A stretch of 64,000 nt of DNA from Streptomyces alfalfae. Its GTDB lineage: Bacteria; Actinomycetota; Actinomycetes; Streptomycetales; Streptomycetaceae. Both the position numbers and the translations under genes were made by a program. Positions 43,649 through 52,066 of this stretch are shown here, in pieces. The notes beneath the pieces were generated by a model. It was not told the origin of the DNA, did not search any database, and saw nothing but the letters and a program-made list of their open reading frames with translations. Position 1 is the stretch's first letter. Each line of letters opens with the position of its first letter. The DNA lies in assembly GCF_004127445.1 (NCBI RefSeq), contig NZ_QEXM01000023.1:1-64000 (forward strand), given 5' to 3'.

Positions 43649-44601
43649 GCCCGCACCTCCGACGCGAGGGCGAGGGCCTGCCGGGCCATCTCCGCGGTGG
43701 CGTCGGCGTCGGTCATCATCAGCGGGATGGCGCGGCAGCGGATCCCGGCGCTCTCCACCCGCTCCACGACGCCCGCGTCCACGGTGTCGACGAGCCAGCC
43801 GTCGAGCAGCCCGCTGCCGTAGTGCTCGGCGACGGCGGCGGCGCTGGTCTCCACGCCGACGGCGGCGAGGACCTTGTCGGCCATGCCCCGCACGGGGGCG
43901 TCGCCGACGATGGGGGAGAGCCCGACGACTGGCACGCCCGCGTCGGCGATGGCCTCGCGGATGCCGGGCACGGCGAGGATCGTCCCGACGCTCACCACGG
44001 GGTTGGACGGCGGGAAGAGCACGACGTCGGCCTCGGCGATGGCCTCCAGGACGCCGGGCGCGGGCTTCGCCTGCTCGGCGCCGACGGGCACCACGGCGTG
44101 CGCGTCCACGGAGGCGCGCATCCGCACCCAGTACTCCTGGAAGTGCACGGCCTTCTGCTCACCGTCGACCGTGACGGCCACGTGCGTCTCGACCCGGTCG
44201 TCGGACATCGGGATGAGCCGCACGCCGGGCCGCCACCGCTCGCAGAGCGCCTGGGTGACGGCGCTGAGCGGATATCCGGCGCCCAGCATCTGCGTACGGA
44301 CGATGTGGGTGGCGAAGTCGCGGTCGCCGAGCCCGAACCACTCGGGCCCGACGCCGTAGGCCGCGAGCTCTTCCTTGACCTTGAACGTCTCGTCCGTACG
44401 TCCCCAGCCCTGTTCTTCGTTGATGCCGCCGCCCAGCGTGTACATCACGGTGTCCAGGTCGGGGCAGACCTTCAGCCCGAACAGATGGATGTCGTCACCG
44501 GTGTTGCCGATGACCGTGATGTCCGCGTCGGGCGCGGCCTTCTTGAGCCCGCGGAGGAAACGGGCGCCGCCGATGCCGCCGGCCAGAACCACAATGCGCA
44601 T
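43645..44601 (-). CDS. fbiA: FbiA, phosphoenolpyruvyl/2-phospholactate transferase of F420 synthesis (318 aa)
   Basis: Starts [20 protein letters not shown], with [20 protein letters not shown] and [20 protein letters not shown], all typical of FbiA/CofD. It joins Fo to the phospho-enolpyruvyl (or lactyl) guanosine diphosphate unit to give (dehydro)F420-0. It precedes fbiB with a 4-nt overlap. The ATG follows CTGGAC closely, while CATGCT six bases upstream could be a leaderless -10; the start is not in doubt. Confidence 0.93.
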   Translation of the reverse strand: MRIVVLAGGIGGARFLRGLKKAAPDADITVIGNTGDDIHLFGLKVCPDLDTVMYTLGGGINEEQGWGRTDETFKVKEELAAYGVGPEWFGLGDRDFATHIVRTQMLGAGYPLSAVTQALCERWRPGVRLIPMSDDRVETHVAVTVDGEQKAVHFQEYWVRMRASVDAHAVVPVGAEQAKPAPGVLEAIAEADVVLFPPSNPVVSVGTILAVPGIREAIADAGVPVVGLSPIVGDAPVRGMADKVLAAVGVETSAAAVAEHYGSGLLDGWLVDTVDAGVVERVESAGIRCRAIPLMMTDADATAEMARQALALASEVRA

Positions 44602-44634
44602 GTGTCCAGCATGTCAGGCGGGTACGACAGTCCG

Positions 44635-45147
44635 TCAGGCGGTCACGGCCGTCGCGGTGGTGGTCCCGGCGGTGGCGGCGCACCGCGCGGCGTGCATCGG
44701 CATCTCGGTCAGGCCGGGGGAGTAGACGTGCAGGCTGACGGCCGGTTCGAGGGAGGCGTTGACGACCTCGTGGACATAGCCCGGCGCGAAGACGCGCTGC
44801 GCGCCTGCCGCGAGCTTCTTCGCGCCCCGCCGCGTGCGCTCGGTCAGTTCCCCGTCGAGGACGGTGAGCACTCCGGAGGAGCGTCCGTGGTCGTGCGGGC
44901 CGCTGCCCTGTCCGGGCACCCAGGAGAGCAGCCACACCTCGTAGCCGGGGCCGGTCCGCAGGCGGTGGTACCAGCGGGTGACGGCGTCGTACCGGACGAG
45001 ATGCTCCCAGTCAGAGCGGTCGGCGGCGATGGCACGGGCCAGGCCGACGAACTCGGCCACGGTCTCGGGGTGCTCGCGGGCGGGCTGCAGGAGGTGGGGG
45101 ACCTCAAGGAGGTCGCCGGCGATCTGGAGGTCGCTGTCGCTGTTCAT
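44635..45147 (-). CDS. Cysteine dioxygenase, cupin (170 aa)
   Basis: This mononuclear iron enzyme oxidises cysteine to cysteine sulfinate. The cupin motif 1 is GPHDHGRSSGVLTVLDGEL, with two His ligands, and the third ligand is in FAPGYVHEVVNASLEP. YRLRTG-type bacterial CDO features are partly visible (WYHRLRTGPGYEVWLLSWVP). The ATG at 45147 has GAGGAA ten bases upstream. The leader is 275 nt and contains a cysteine-codon-rich uORF and a hairpin, so the enzyme that removes cysteine is likely controlled by cysteine supply. It is 33 bp upstream of fbiA and could be co-transcribed with fbiAB. Confidence 0.9.
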   Translation of the reverse strand: MNSDSDLQIAGDLLEVPHLLQPAREHPETVAEFVGLARAIAADRSDWEHLVRYDAVTRWYHRLRTGPGYEVWLLSWVPGQGSGPHDHGRSSGVLTVLDGELTERTRRGAKKLAAGAQRVFAPGYVHEVVNASLEPAVSLHVYSPGLTEMPMHAARCAATAGTTTATAVTA

Positions 45148-45270
45148 CGTGCGGTGGTTCCTCAACGTGAGAGTGCTGGGGTGTCGCGGGGGATGGGTGG
45201 AGCGCGGGATCACGGGAAGCGGGTGAAGCGGCTCTGCGGGCGAAGGGCTCGCACGCCCCGCCGGTAGGGG

Positions 45271-45309
45271 GCTCCGCGCGGAAAGGCCCTATGGGGCCTG
45301 TGCGCGGAG
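45271..45309 (-). terminator. Large hairpin between the Cys-rich uORF and cysteine dioxygenase
   Basis: CTCCGCGC (45271-45278) pairs with GCGCGGAG (45302-45309). Inside, AGGCCC pairs with GGGCCT around a TATG loop. It starts 21 nt after the uORF stop codon. There is no T-run, which is common for Streptomyces terminators, so termination or a translation-blocking role are both possible. Confidence 0.55.
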
Positions 45310-45329
45310 GGCTCGACAGCTGGAAGGGA

Positions 45330-45422
45330 TCAACAGCTGGAGCAGGAACAGCAACAGCGCGCGTGGGCAGCGTCGACGGAGCCGCTGGTGCGGTTCGTCG
45401 AAAGAGCCAGGCTCGCGAGCAT
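45330..45422 (-). CDS. Cysteine-codon-rich leader ORF (uORF, 30 aa)
   Basis: Thirty codons on the minus strand, starting MLASLALSTNRTSGS and ending CCCSCSSC followed by TGA. Five of the last eight codons are Cys (three TGT-type, mixed with TGC), plus three Ser codons. The ATG is 7 nt after a TGTTCT -10 element that has a perfect TTGACA -35 with 17-bp spacing, so it is probably leaderless. A large hairpin follows 21 nt after the stop, and the next gene is cysteine dioxygenase. Polycysteine uORFs of this layout act as cysteine-responsive attenuators in mycobacteria. This one is inferred from sequence only; a longer overlapping frame on the same strand (45289-45570) is not favoured. Confidence 0.65.
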   Translation of the reverse strand: MLASLALSTNRTSGSVDAAHARCCCSCSSC

Positions 45423-45429
45423 GCCCACC

Positions 45430-45458
45430 AGAACAGCGGCTCACACCTCTGGTGTCAA
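45430..45458 (-). promoter_or_regulatory. Promoter of the Cys-rich uORF and cysteine dioxygenase
   Basis: On the minus strand, TTGACA (45458-45453), a 17-nt spacer and TGTTCT (45435-45430) form a vegetative-type promoter. Transcription starting at the uORF ATG (45422) would give a leaderless message. Confidence 0.65.
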
Positions 45459-45473
45459 CTTCCTGTCCGTTAT

Positions 45474-45516
45474 GTGAGACATGTTTCACCTCATCCGGTT
45501 CATCTGTCAGGTGAAA
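45474..45516. promoter_or_regulatory. Cluster of GTGAAA-type half-sites between cysteine dioxygenase and whiB
   Basis: GTGAGACATGTTTCAC (45474-45489) is a 16-bp palindrome with one mismatched pair. TTTCACCT (45484-45491) and AGGTGAAA (45509-45516) form a second inverted repeat. The block lies 52-95 bp upstream of the uORF start and about 190 bp before the whiB promoter, and is a candidate binding site for an unidentified regulator. Confidence 0.5.
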
Positions 45517-45703
45517 GGTTTGTGCACCCGACTCTCCGGACACATGGCGCAGCAACCGGCACTCAAACATCCACGTCTTCCCGGATGAGCGCGGCGGGTG
45601 TCGGCGGGTCCCTGACGGCTGTCATGGTTTATGCCGATTTGAACACTTTCCGCATAGCCTTGGTTCCGCAGAGTGAATAAGGGGCCCAATAGCAGATCTC
45701 GGC

Positions 45704-45733
45704 TTGACTGGCCCGGATCGGCACACTTGTAAT
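45704..45733 (+). promoter_or_regulatory. Candidate whiB promoter
   Basis: TTGACT (45704-45709), an 18-bp spacer and TGTAAT (45728-45733) predict a start near 45740 and a leader of about 66 nt before the whiB ATG. Confidence 0.5.
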
Positions 45734-45805
45734 TTCACTCGTGTCGTTCAGCCGGAATCGGTAGCGGCAGCACCACGGGGACGCACAGACAGACGAGGGG
45801 CGCAC

Positions 45806-46069
45806 ATGACCGAGCTGGTTCAGGAACTGCTGGTCGAGGACGCGGACGAGGAACTCGGCTGGCAGGAGCGCGCGCTGTGCGCCCAGACCGACCCCGAGTC
45901 CTTCTTCCCCGAGAAGGGCGGCTCCACGCGCGAGGCCAAGAAAGTCTGTCTCGCCTGCGAGGTCCGCTCCGAGTGCCTCGAATACGCGCTCGCCAACGAC
46001 GAGCGCTTCGGTATCTGGGGCGGTCTCTCGGAGCGCGAACGCCGCCGCCTGAAGAAGGCCGCGGTCTGA
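45806..46069 (+). CDS. whiB: WhiB, iron-sulfur developmental regulator (87 aa)
   Basis: A full-length WhiB-like protein with the four cluster-binding cysteines at 25, 48, 51 and 57, the turn FGIWGG (68-73) and the basic C-terminal helix ERERRRLKKAAV. It binds DNA with a partner sigma factor and, in Streptomyces, WhiB is needed for sporulation septation. The sequence start MTELVQELLVEDADEELGWQ and the context (cysteine dioxygenase and fbiAB on one side, a large glycosyltransferase on the other) match, from memory, whiB itself rather than other Wbl paralogues. ATG 45806 has GAGGGG five bases upstream; the longer frame to 45704 runs into the promoter. Confidence 0.92.
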   Translation: MTELVQELLVEDADEELGWQERALCAQTDPESFFPEKGGSTREAKKVCLACEVRSECLEYALANDERFGIWGGLSERERRRLKKAAV

Positions 46070-46139
46070 CGCGAACGTACACACACGACCGTGCCGCCGA
46101 CCAATTCGGCACACATCACCGTCACACCGACCGCGACTA

Positions 46140-46180
46140 ACGGCCCGTCACCCGTGGGTTATCCACAGGCGGCGGGCCGT
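46140..46180 (+). terminator. whiB terminator with a DnaA-box-like loop
   Basis: ACGGCCCG (46140-46147) pairs with CGGGCCGT (46173-46180). The 25-nt loop contains TTATCCACA (46159-46167), a perfect consensus DnaA box. Confidence 0.55.
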
Positions 46181-46282
46181 CCTGGTGCCAGCCGTTAGTG
46201 TGGGGCCCCGTCCGAGACGCCCCGACGCCCCCGCAGGGCGCAGGCGTTTACCGCAGTCCATCGAACCGGGGCCCGTACCTCG

Positions 46283-49200
46283 ATGTCCGTGCACAGCCAT
46301 CCGGCAGCCCACCACGACGCTGCCGCCCCTGAGTTCCCGCGGCACGTCGTGACCGCCGTCCTGGTCTCCCACGACGGCGCGCGCTGGCTGCCCGACGCCC
46401 TGGCCGGGCTGCTCGGCCAGGAGCGGCCCGTGCAGCACGCCGTGGCCGCCGACACCGGCAGCGCGGACGACTCCGCCCGCCTCGTCGCCGAGGCCCTCGG
46501 CCCCGACCACGTGCTGCACCTCGCCCGGCGCTCCGGTTTCGGCACCGCCGTCGAGGAAGCCGTCCGCGCCGCCCGGGTGCCGACCCTCGAAGAGCTGCCG
46601 TATCTGAAGCGGCCGAGCGGCTGGGACCCCGCCACCAGGTCCTGGCGCGACGACGCCTACGACCTGCCCGAACTGCCGCACGGCGAGCCGGTGCAGTGGC
46701 TCTGGCTGCTGCACGACGACTGCGCGCCCGAGCCCGAGGCCCTCGCCGAACTGCTGCGCGCCGTGGAGAACGAACGCGAGCTGGGCAAGGACGTCGCCAT
46801 CGTCGGCCCCAAACTCCGCGGCTGGTACGACCGCAGGCAGCTCCTGGAGGTCGGCGTCTCCATCGCCAACAGCGGCCGCCGCTGGACCGGCCTCGACCGC
46901 CGCGAGCAGGACCAGGGCCAGCACGACCACGTCCGGCCCGTCCTCTCCGTCTCCACCGCGGGCATGCTCATCCGCAGGGACGTGTACGAACAGCTCGGCG
47001 GCTTCGACCGCGGCCTGCCGCTGATGCGCGACGACGTCGACCTCTGCTGGCGCGCCCACGCCGCCGGCCACCGCGTCCTGGTCGCCCCGGACGCCGTCGT
47101 ACGGCACGCCGAGGCCTCCTCGCGCGAGCGCCGCACCGTCGACTGCGTCGGCCGCACCGCCACCTCACCGCACCGCGTGGACAAGGCGGGCGCCGTCTAC
47201 ACCCTGCTCGTCAACGCCCGGTCGGCCGTGCTGCCCTGGGTGCTCGTCAGAATCGTCTTCGGCACGCTCCTGCGCACGTTCGTGTACCTCGTCGGCAAGG
47301 CCCCCGGGCAGGCCCTCGACGAGATCGCGGGCCTGCTGACCGCGGTCCTGCGGCCGGGACGGATCCTGGCCGCCCGCAAACAGCGCGGCAAGTCGGCCCT
47401 GGACGCCGGTGAGCTGCGGGCCCTGTTCCCGCCCCCGGGCGCGACCGTGCGGGCCACGGTCGAACAGACCGCGGGCAGCCTCTTCGGCAGCGCGGACGCC
47501 GAGGCCCCGGCGGGCGCCGGACGGCACGGCGCCGTCGAGTCGGGACCCGGCGGCGACGACGCCGACTTCCTGGAGATCGAGCAGTTCGCCCGCCTCAAGC
47601 GCGTCGCCCGCAAACCGGGCCCGGTGCTCTTCGTCGTCCTGCTCTTCGTCTCGCTCATCGCCTGCCGCGCCCTGCTCGGCGGCGGCGCCCTCGCCGGCGG
47701 CGCCCTGCTGCCCGCGCCCGCCGACTCCGCGGAGCTGTGGGCGCGCTATCTGGACGGCTGGCACCCCGTCGGCACGGGCGGCACCGCGTCCGCCCCGCCG
47801 TACGTGGCACTCGTCGCCGCCCTCTCCTCGCTGCTCTTCGGCTCCACCGGGCTCGCCGTCACCGTGCTGCTCGTCGCCTCCGTGCCGCTCGCGGGCTTCG
47901 CCGCGTACTTCGCCTCGCGCCCGCTCGTCACCTCGCGGCTGCTGCGCGCCTGGGCCTCCATCGCCTACGCCTTCCTGCCCGCCACCACGGGCGCGCTCGC
48001 GGGCGGGCGGATCGGCACCGCGGTCCTCGCCGTCCTGCTGCCGCTCATCGCGCGCGCGGGCATCGCGGCGAGCGGCCTCGCCGCGTCCGGCGACGCGCGC
48101 GGCACCTGGCGCGCCACCTGGGCGTACACCCTGCTCCTGACCCTGGCCACGGCCTTCACCCCGGTGGTCTGGCCGATCGCCCTGGTGCTCGGCCTCGCGC
48201 TCCTCGTGGTGCGCCGCCGCGACCTCACGGCCTACGGACCGCGCTTCCTCGCCGCACTCGGCACCCCGCTGCTCGTCCTCGCGCCCTGGTCGCTCACGCT
48301 GCTGCCCTTCGGCTTCTTCACCGAGGCCGGCCTGGAGTTCGGCGCCGGTTCCGCGAGCGCGCTCGACCTGCTCGGCGCCAGCCCCGGCGGCCCCGGCACC
48401 GTGCACGGACTGCTGCTCGTCGGCATCGTCCTCGCCGCGCTCGGCGCCCTGCTCCGCACCGAGCGGCAGCGCGCGGTCCGCACCGCCTGGTGCGCGGCCC
48501 TGGTCTCGCTGGTCTTCGCCGCCCTGTCGAACGGCTCGGCGTGGGCCGGACCCGCCACCCTGGCCTACGGCATCGCGCTCCTCGCCGCCGCCGCGCTCGG
48601 CGCCGACGGGGCACGCGCGCGTGTCGCGGAGCAGAGCTTCGGCTGGCGCCAGCCGGTGGCCGCGCTCATCGCGTTCGCCGCGGCGGCCGGGCCACTGCTC
48701 GTCGCCGCCGGGTGGATGATCCGCGGCGCCGAGGGACCGCTGGAGCGGCGCGACCCGGTGCAGGTGCCCGCGTTCGTCGCGGAGGAGAGCGGCACCCAGG
48801 ACCAGGCCCGCACCCTCGTGCTCGACAGCGATTCGGCCGCCCAGGTCTCGTACACGCTGGCCCGCGGCTCGGGCGCCCGGCTCGGCGACGCCGAACTGGC
48901 CGAGGCGGCCGGCGCCGACGGCAGGCTCGACAGGATCGTCGCCCGCCTCGTCGCGGGGTCCGGCGCCGACCAGGCCGACCAGCTCGGCGGCTTCGCCGTG
49001 CGCTACGTCCTCGTACGCGAGGGCGCGCCCCGGCAGATGAGCCGCACCCTGGACGCGACGCCCGGCCTGACCCGGCTCAGCCAGGAGGACGGCAGCGCCC
49101 TGTGGCGCGTGGACCGGCAGGTGTCGCGCGCCGCCATCGTCCCGAAGGGGGGCGACCCCGAGCCGGTCGCCGCGGGCCCCGTCGAACTGCACACGAAGAT

Positions 49201-50068
49201 CCCCTCGGGCGAGTCGGGCCGTGTGCTGCGGCTCGCCGACACGGCGGCCCCCGGCTGGACGGCGACCCTCGACGGCCGCCCGCTCCCCAGGACCACCCTG
49301 GACGGCTGGGCCCAGGGCTTCGAGCTGCCCACCGCGGGCGGTCGCCTCGACGTCACCTACGACGCGCCGATCGGCCGCACCGCCTGGCTGTGGGCGCAGG
49401 GCGCGCTCGCCGTCGTCCTCGTCGTCCTCGCCCTGCCGGGACGCCGCCGTGACGTCGACGACGACCTGCCCGAGGAGCCCGTCGTCGCGGACCGGGCGGC
49501 CGAGGGCGAGGGCCGCAGGGCGCGCAGGCTGCGGGCCCAGAGCGAGCAGGCGGCGCAGGAGGCGGACCAGGAGGCACCGCCCGCGCCCCCGGCCGCGGTC
49601 CCGCACCAGCAGACGCGGTCCTACGGAGAAGAGCCCTACGGGAGCGAGGCCCACGGAAACGAGGCCTATGAAGGCACGCCCCAGCAGGGCTGGGACGCGC
49701 CGGCCCCCGTGGGCGTCGACCAGGGAGCGCACGACGGCCACGACGGCGCGGGGCACTACCAGAGCGGCCCGTACCCGTCGGGGACGTACGAACAGCAGCC
49801 CTACCAGCCGGGCGCCTACCAGCCGGACGCGTACCAGGCGGATGCCTATCTGCCGGGCGCCCAGCAAGGCGGCCAAGGGGCCCACGAGAGCGGGCAGTAC
49901 GACCCCTACGCCTCCTACGGCGGGGCGAGCGGCGCCTACGGAGGCGAGCAGCAGTACGGCGGCGCCTACGAGGACCCCTACGAGCGGCGGCGGCCCCCGA
50001 TGCCGCCCCCGCCGCCGCAGCCGCCCCACGGCACCGACAGTGAGCGCCCCGACGGGAGCCAGCAGTGA
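46283..50068 (+). CDS. Large membrane glycosyltransferase, family 2 (1261 aa)
   Basis: The N-terminal GT-A domain (about 20-290) has VTAVLVSHDGARWLPDALAG, WLWLLHDDCAPEPEALAELL and FDRGLPLMRDDVDLCWRAHA. It is followed by about twelve hydrophobic segments (from LVRIVFGTLLRTFVYLVGKA to ALAVVLVVLALPG near 1055). A periplasmic-type domain lies between them, and the 200-residue C-terminal tail is rich in QPY, YQPGAYQPDAYQADAY and Gly. The overall plan resembles polyprenyl-phosphate-sugar-using transferases of actinobacterial wall glycans. The ATG start has no strong Shine-Dalgarno. The stop overlaps the next gene by 4 nt (GTGA), so the two are coupled. Acceptor unknown. Confidence 0.85.
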   Translation: MSVHSHPAAHHDAAAPEFPRHVVTAVLVSHDGARWLPDALAGLLGQERPVQHAVAADTGSADDSARLVAEALGPDHVLHLARRSGFGTAVEEAVRAARVPTLEELPYLKRPSGWDPATRSWRDDAYDLPELPHGEPVQWLWLLHDDCAPEPEALAELLRAVENERELGKDVAIVGPKLRGWYDRRQLLEVGVSIANSGRRWTGLDRREQDQGQHDHVRPVLSVSTAGMLIRRDVYEQLGGFDRGLPLMRDDVDLCWRAHAAGHRVLVAPDAVVRHAEASSRERRTVDCVGRTATSPHRVDKAGAVYTLLVNARSAVLPWVLVRIVFGTLLRTFVYLVGKAPGQALDEIAGLLTAVLRPGRILAARKQRGKSALDAGELRALFPPPGATVRATVEQTAGSLFGSADAEAPAGAGRHGAVESGPGGDDADFLEIEQFARLKRVARKPGPVLFVVLLFVSLIACRALLGGGALAGGALLPAPADSAELWARYLDGWHPVGTGGTASAPPYVALVAALSSLLFGSTGLAVTVLLVASVPLAGFAAYFASRPLVTSRLLRAWASIAYAFLPATTGALAGGRIGTAVLAVLLPLIARAGIAASGLAASGDARGTWRATWAYTLLLTLATAFTPVVWPIALVLGLALLVVRRRDLTAYGPRFLAALGTPLLVLAPWSLTLLPFGFFTEAGLEFGAGSASALDLLGASPGGPGTVHGLLLVGIVLAALGALLRTERQRAVRTAWCAALVSLVFAALSNGSAWAGPATLAYGIALLAAAALGADGARARVAEQSFGWRQPVAALIAFAAAAGPLLVAAGWMIRGAEGPLERRDPVQVPAFVAEESGTQDQARTLVLDSDSAAQVSYTLARGSGARLGDAELAEAAGADGRLDRIVARLVAGSGADQADQLGGFAVRYVLVREGAPRQMSRTLDATPGLTRLSQEDGSALWRVDRQVSRAAIVPKGGDPEPVAAGPVELHTKIPSGESGRVLRLADTAAPGWTATLDGRPLPRTTLDGWAQGFELPTAGGRLDVTYDAPIGRTAWLWAQGALAVVLVVLALPGRRRDVDDDLPEEPVVADRAAEGEGRRARRLRAQSEQAAQEADQEAPPAPPAAVPHQQTRSYGEEPYGSEAHGNEAYEGTPQQGWDAPAPVGVDQGAHDGHDGAGHYQSGPYPSGTYEQQPYQPGAYQPDAYQADAYLPGAQQGGQGAHESGQYDPYASYGGASGAYGGEQQYGGAYEDPYERRRPPMPPPPPQPPHGTDSERPDGSQQ

Positions 50069-51549
50069 ACCGCACCACCCAGTCCCTCATCGCCGTGGTC
50101 GTCGCCCTCGGCGCCGTCACCGGGTACGCCGCGTCGACCGGCGGCGGCGTGGACGACGGCGAGGCGAAGGCCGCCGCGCGGCTGCCCGTCGAGCGCACCA
50201 GCCTGCTCTGCCCGGTGCCCAGCGGCTCCGACCTCGCGGAGACGACGTACACCGCGTACACCCCGAAGTCGAGCGGCGCCGAGGGCGAGGGCAAGGCGGA
50301 GATGGTGCCGGTCCACAAGCAGCTCACGGACGCCCCCGAGAAGCAGGGCAAGGACGCCAAGCCCTTCCTGACCCAGCGGAAGCAGGGCGAGGCGGTCGGC
50401 GGCGAGCAGTCGGGAGCCGAGGCGCCCGCGCTCATCGGCACCGCCGACGGCCCGCTCGCCCCCGGCTGGACCGTCCAGCAGACCACCACGTACGCCGCGG
50501 GCAGCGGACGCGGCGCCCAGGGCGTCAACTGCACCGCGCCCGACACCGACTTCTGGTTCCCCGGCGCCAGCTCCGCCAAGGAGCGCAGCGACTACATCCA
50601 CCTGACGAACCCGGACGACTCCGCGGCCGTCGTCGACGTCGAGCTGTTCGGCCCGGACGGCGAGGTCACCTCCGAGGTCGGCGAGAACATCCAGGTCCAG
50701 CCGCACTCCAGCGTCCCCGTGCTGCTCTCCACGCTCGCCGACAAGGCGTACCCGAACCTCACGATGCACGTGACCGCGCGCACCGGCCGGGTCGCGGCGG
50801 CCGTGCAGTCCTCCGACGAGAAGCTGGGCGGCGACTGGCTGGCCGCCGCGGCGGACCCGGCGAGCAGCGCGGTCCTGCCCGGCATCCCGAAGGACGCCAC
50901 CTCGGTGCGGCTCGTGGCCTTCGCGCCGGGTTCCGAGGACGCGGACCTGAAGATCCAGCTCGCCTCGCCGACCGGCGCGATCACCCCGGCGGGACATGAG
51001 TCCCTGCACGTCAAGGGCGGGATGACGGCCGCCGTCGACCTCGATGACCTCACCAAGGGAGAGGCCGGTTCGCTGCTGCTCTCGCCGACCGACAAGGCGG
51101 TGCCCGTGGTGGCCGCCCTGCGCGTCACCCGCGGGAAGGGCGGCAGTCAGGAGACGGCGTTCATCCCGGCGACCGCGCCGGTCGCCGCGCGGTCGACGGT
51201 CGCCGACAACCGCGCCAAGGGATCGACGCTCTCCCTCGTGGCGCCGGAGAAGTCGGCGGAGGTGAGGGTGACGGCCTCACCGGGCACCGAGGGCGGCTCG
51301 CCCGCCACGAAGACGTACACGGTCAAGGGCGGCACGACCCTGGCGGTCGACCCGCCGAAGCCGCAGGGCCTGAAGGGCACGTACGCCCTCACGGTGGAGA
51401 CCGTCTCCGGCGGGCCGGTCCACGGCTCGCGGATGCTGGCCCTGCCCGAGGGAGGCATCCCGATGTTCACCGTCCAGACGCTGCCGGACGACCGGGGGAC
51501 CGTCTCGGTGCCCGAGGCGGAGCGGGATCTGAGGGTGCTGCAGAAGTAG
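50065..51549 (+). CDS. DUF5719-family exported protein (494 aa)
   Basis: A signal or anchor helix (QSLIAVVVALGAVTGYAAST) precedes a long beta-rich extracellular region. Recognisable parts are RTSLLCPVPSGSDLAETTY, VNCTAPDTDFWFPGASSAKE and VELFGPDGEVTSEVGENIQV, which match DUF5719, a family found beside this type of glycosyltransferase. Two cysteines may form a disulfide. It is translationally coupled to the glycosyltransferase, so the pair probably works together at the membrane. No enzymatic motif is seen. Confidence 0.85.
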   Translation: MNRTTQSLIAVVVALGAVTGYAASTGGGVDDGEAKAAARLPVERTSLLCPVPSGSDLAETTYTAYTPKSSGAEGEGKAEMVPVHKQLTDAPEKQGKDAKPFLTQRKQGEAVGGEQSGAEAPALIGTADGPLAPGWTVQQTTTYAAGSGRGAQGVNCTAPDTDFWFPGASSAKERSDYIHLTNPDDSAAVVDVELFGPDGEVTSEVGENIQVQPHSSVPVLLSTLADKAYPNLTMHVTARTGRVAAAVQSSDEKLGGDWLAAAADPASSAVLPGIPKDATSVRLVAFAPGSEDADLKIQLASPTGAITPAGHESLHVKGGMTAAVDLDDLTKGEAGSLLLSPTDKAVPVVAALRVTRGKGGSQETAFIPATAPVAARSTVADNRAKGSTLSLVAPEKSAEVRVTASPGTEGGSPATKTYTVKGGTTLAVDPPKPQGLKGTYALTVETVSGGPVHGSRMLALPEGGIPMFTVQTLPDDRGTVSVPEAERDLRVLQK

Positions 51550-51601
51550 CCCGGTGCGGGGCGCGGCCGGCCGGGGCCTGCCGGGGGCGGGAGACGGGCT
51601 C

Positions 51602-52066
51602 TCAGTCCTCGTCGCCGTAGCGCGGGTCGACCGACTCGGGGGAGAGGCCGAGCAGGTCGGCCACCTGCTCGACGACGACCTCGTGCACCAGGGCCGCGCG
51701 TTCGTCGCGTCCCTTGGTGCGGATCTCCACCGGGCGGCGGTAGATCACCACGCGGGCGGGCTGCCCCTCGGCCGCCGTGATGGCGCCGCCGAGCGGCACC
51801 ACCTCGTCGCGCCACTCCCCGTCCTGGCCGCCGGCGCCACCGAGGGGCGGCACCTCCAGGACGAGGAAGTCGATGTCCGCGAGCTGCGGCCAGCGCCGTT
51901 CGAGACGCTCCACGGAGTCGTGCACGAGGTCCGAGAAGACCTCGGCGCGGCTCGCCGAGAGCGGTACCTGCGGCGGCGCCACGGGGCCGCGCATGCCCCT
52001 GCCGTGGCGGTCGCGACGGCGGGGCCTCGGTTCTCCGGAGGGGGGCTTTACGGGGTCGTCCATCAC
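51602..52066 (-). CDS. Metallopeptidase-family protein with a degenerate zinc site (154 aa)
   Basis: A zincin-like protein of the short actinobacterial metallopeptidase family. The usual H-E-x-x-H has become HEVVVEQVADLLGLSPESVD, so the second His is missing and peptidase activity is doubtful. LSASRAEVFSDLVHDSVERL is the first helix. TACGCT (52073-52078) lies 6 nt before GTG 52066, giving a leaderless start; ATG 52063 is next to it, and the longer frame to 52255 is not supported. It converges with the DUF5719 gene. Confidence 0.8.
   Translation of the reverse strand: MMDDPVKPPSGEPRPRRRDRHGRGMRGPVAPPQVPLSASRAEVFSDLVHDSVERLERRWPQLADIDFLVLEVPPLGGAGGQDGEWRDEVVPLGGAITAAEGQPARVVIYRRPVEIRTKGRDERAALVHEVVVEQVADLLGLSPESVDPRYGDED

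Noticed and set aside
45289..45570. 93-codon minus-strand frame overlapping the Cys-rich uORF
   Set aside because: Different frame, crosses the promoter and hairpin, no ribosome-binding site; the 30-codon uORF explains the region better.
47165..50029. Very long open frame (954 codons) antisense to the large glycosyltransferase
   Set aside because: It mirrors the third-position GC bias of the plus-strand gene, is extremely Arg/Gly-rich and has no domain-like sequence; the plus-strand product has clear family motifs.
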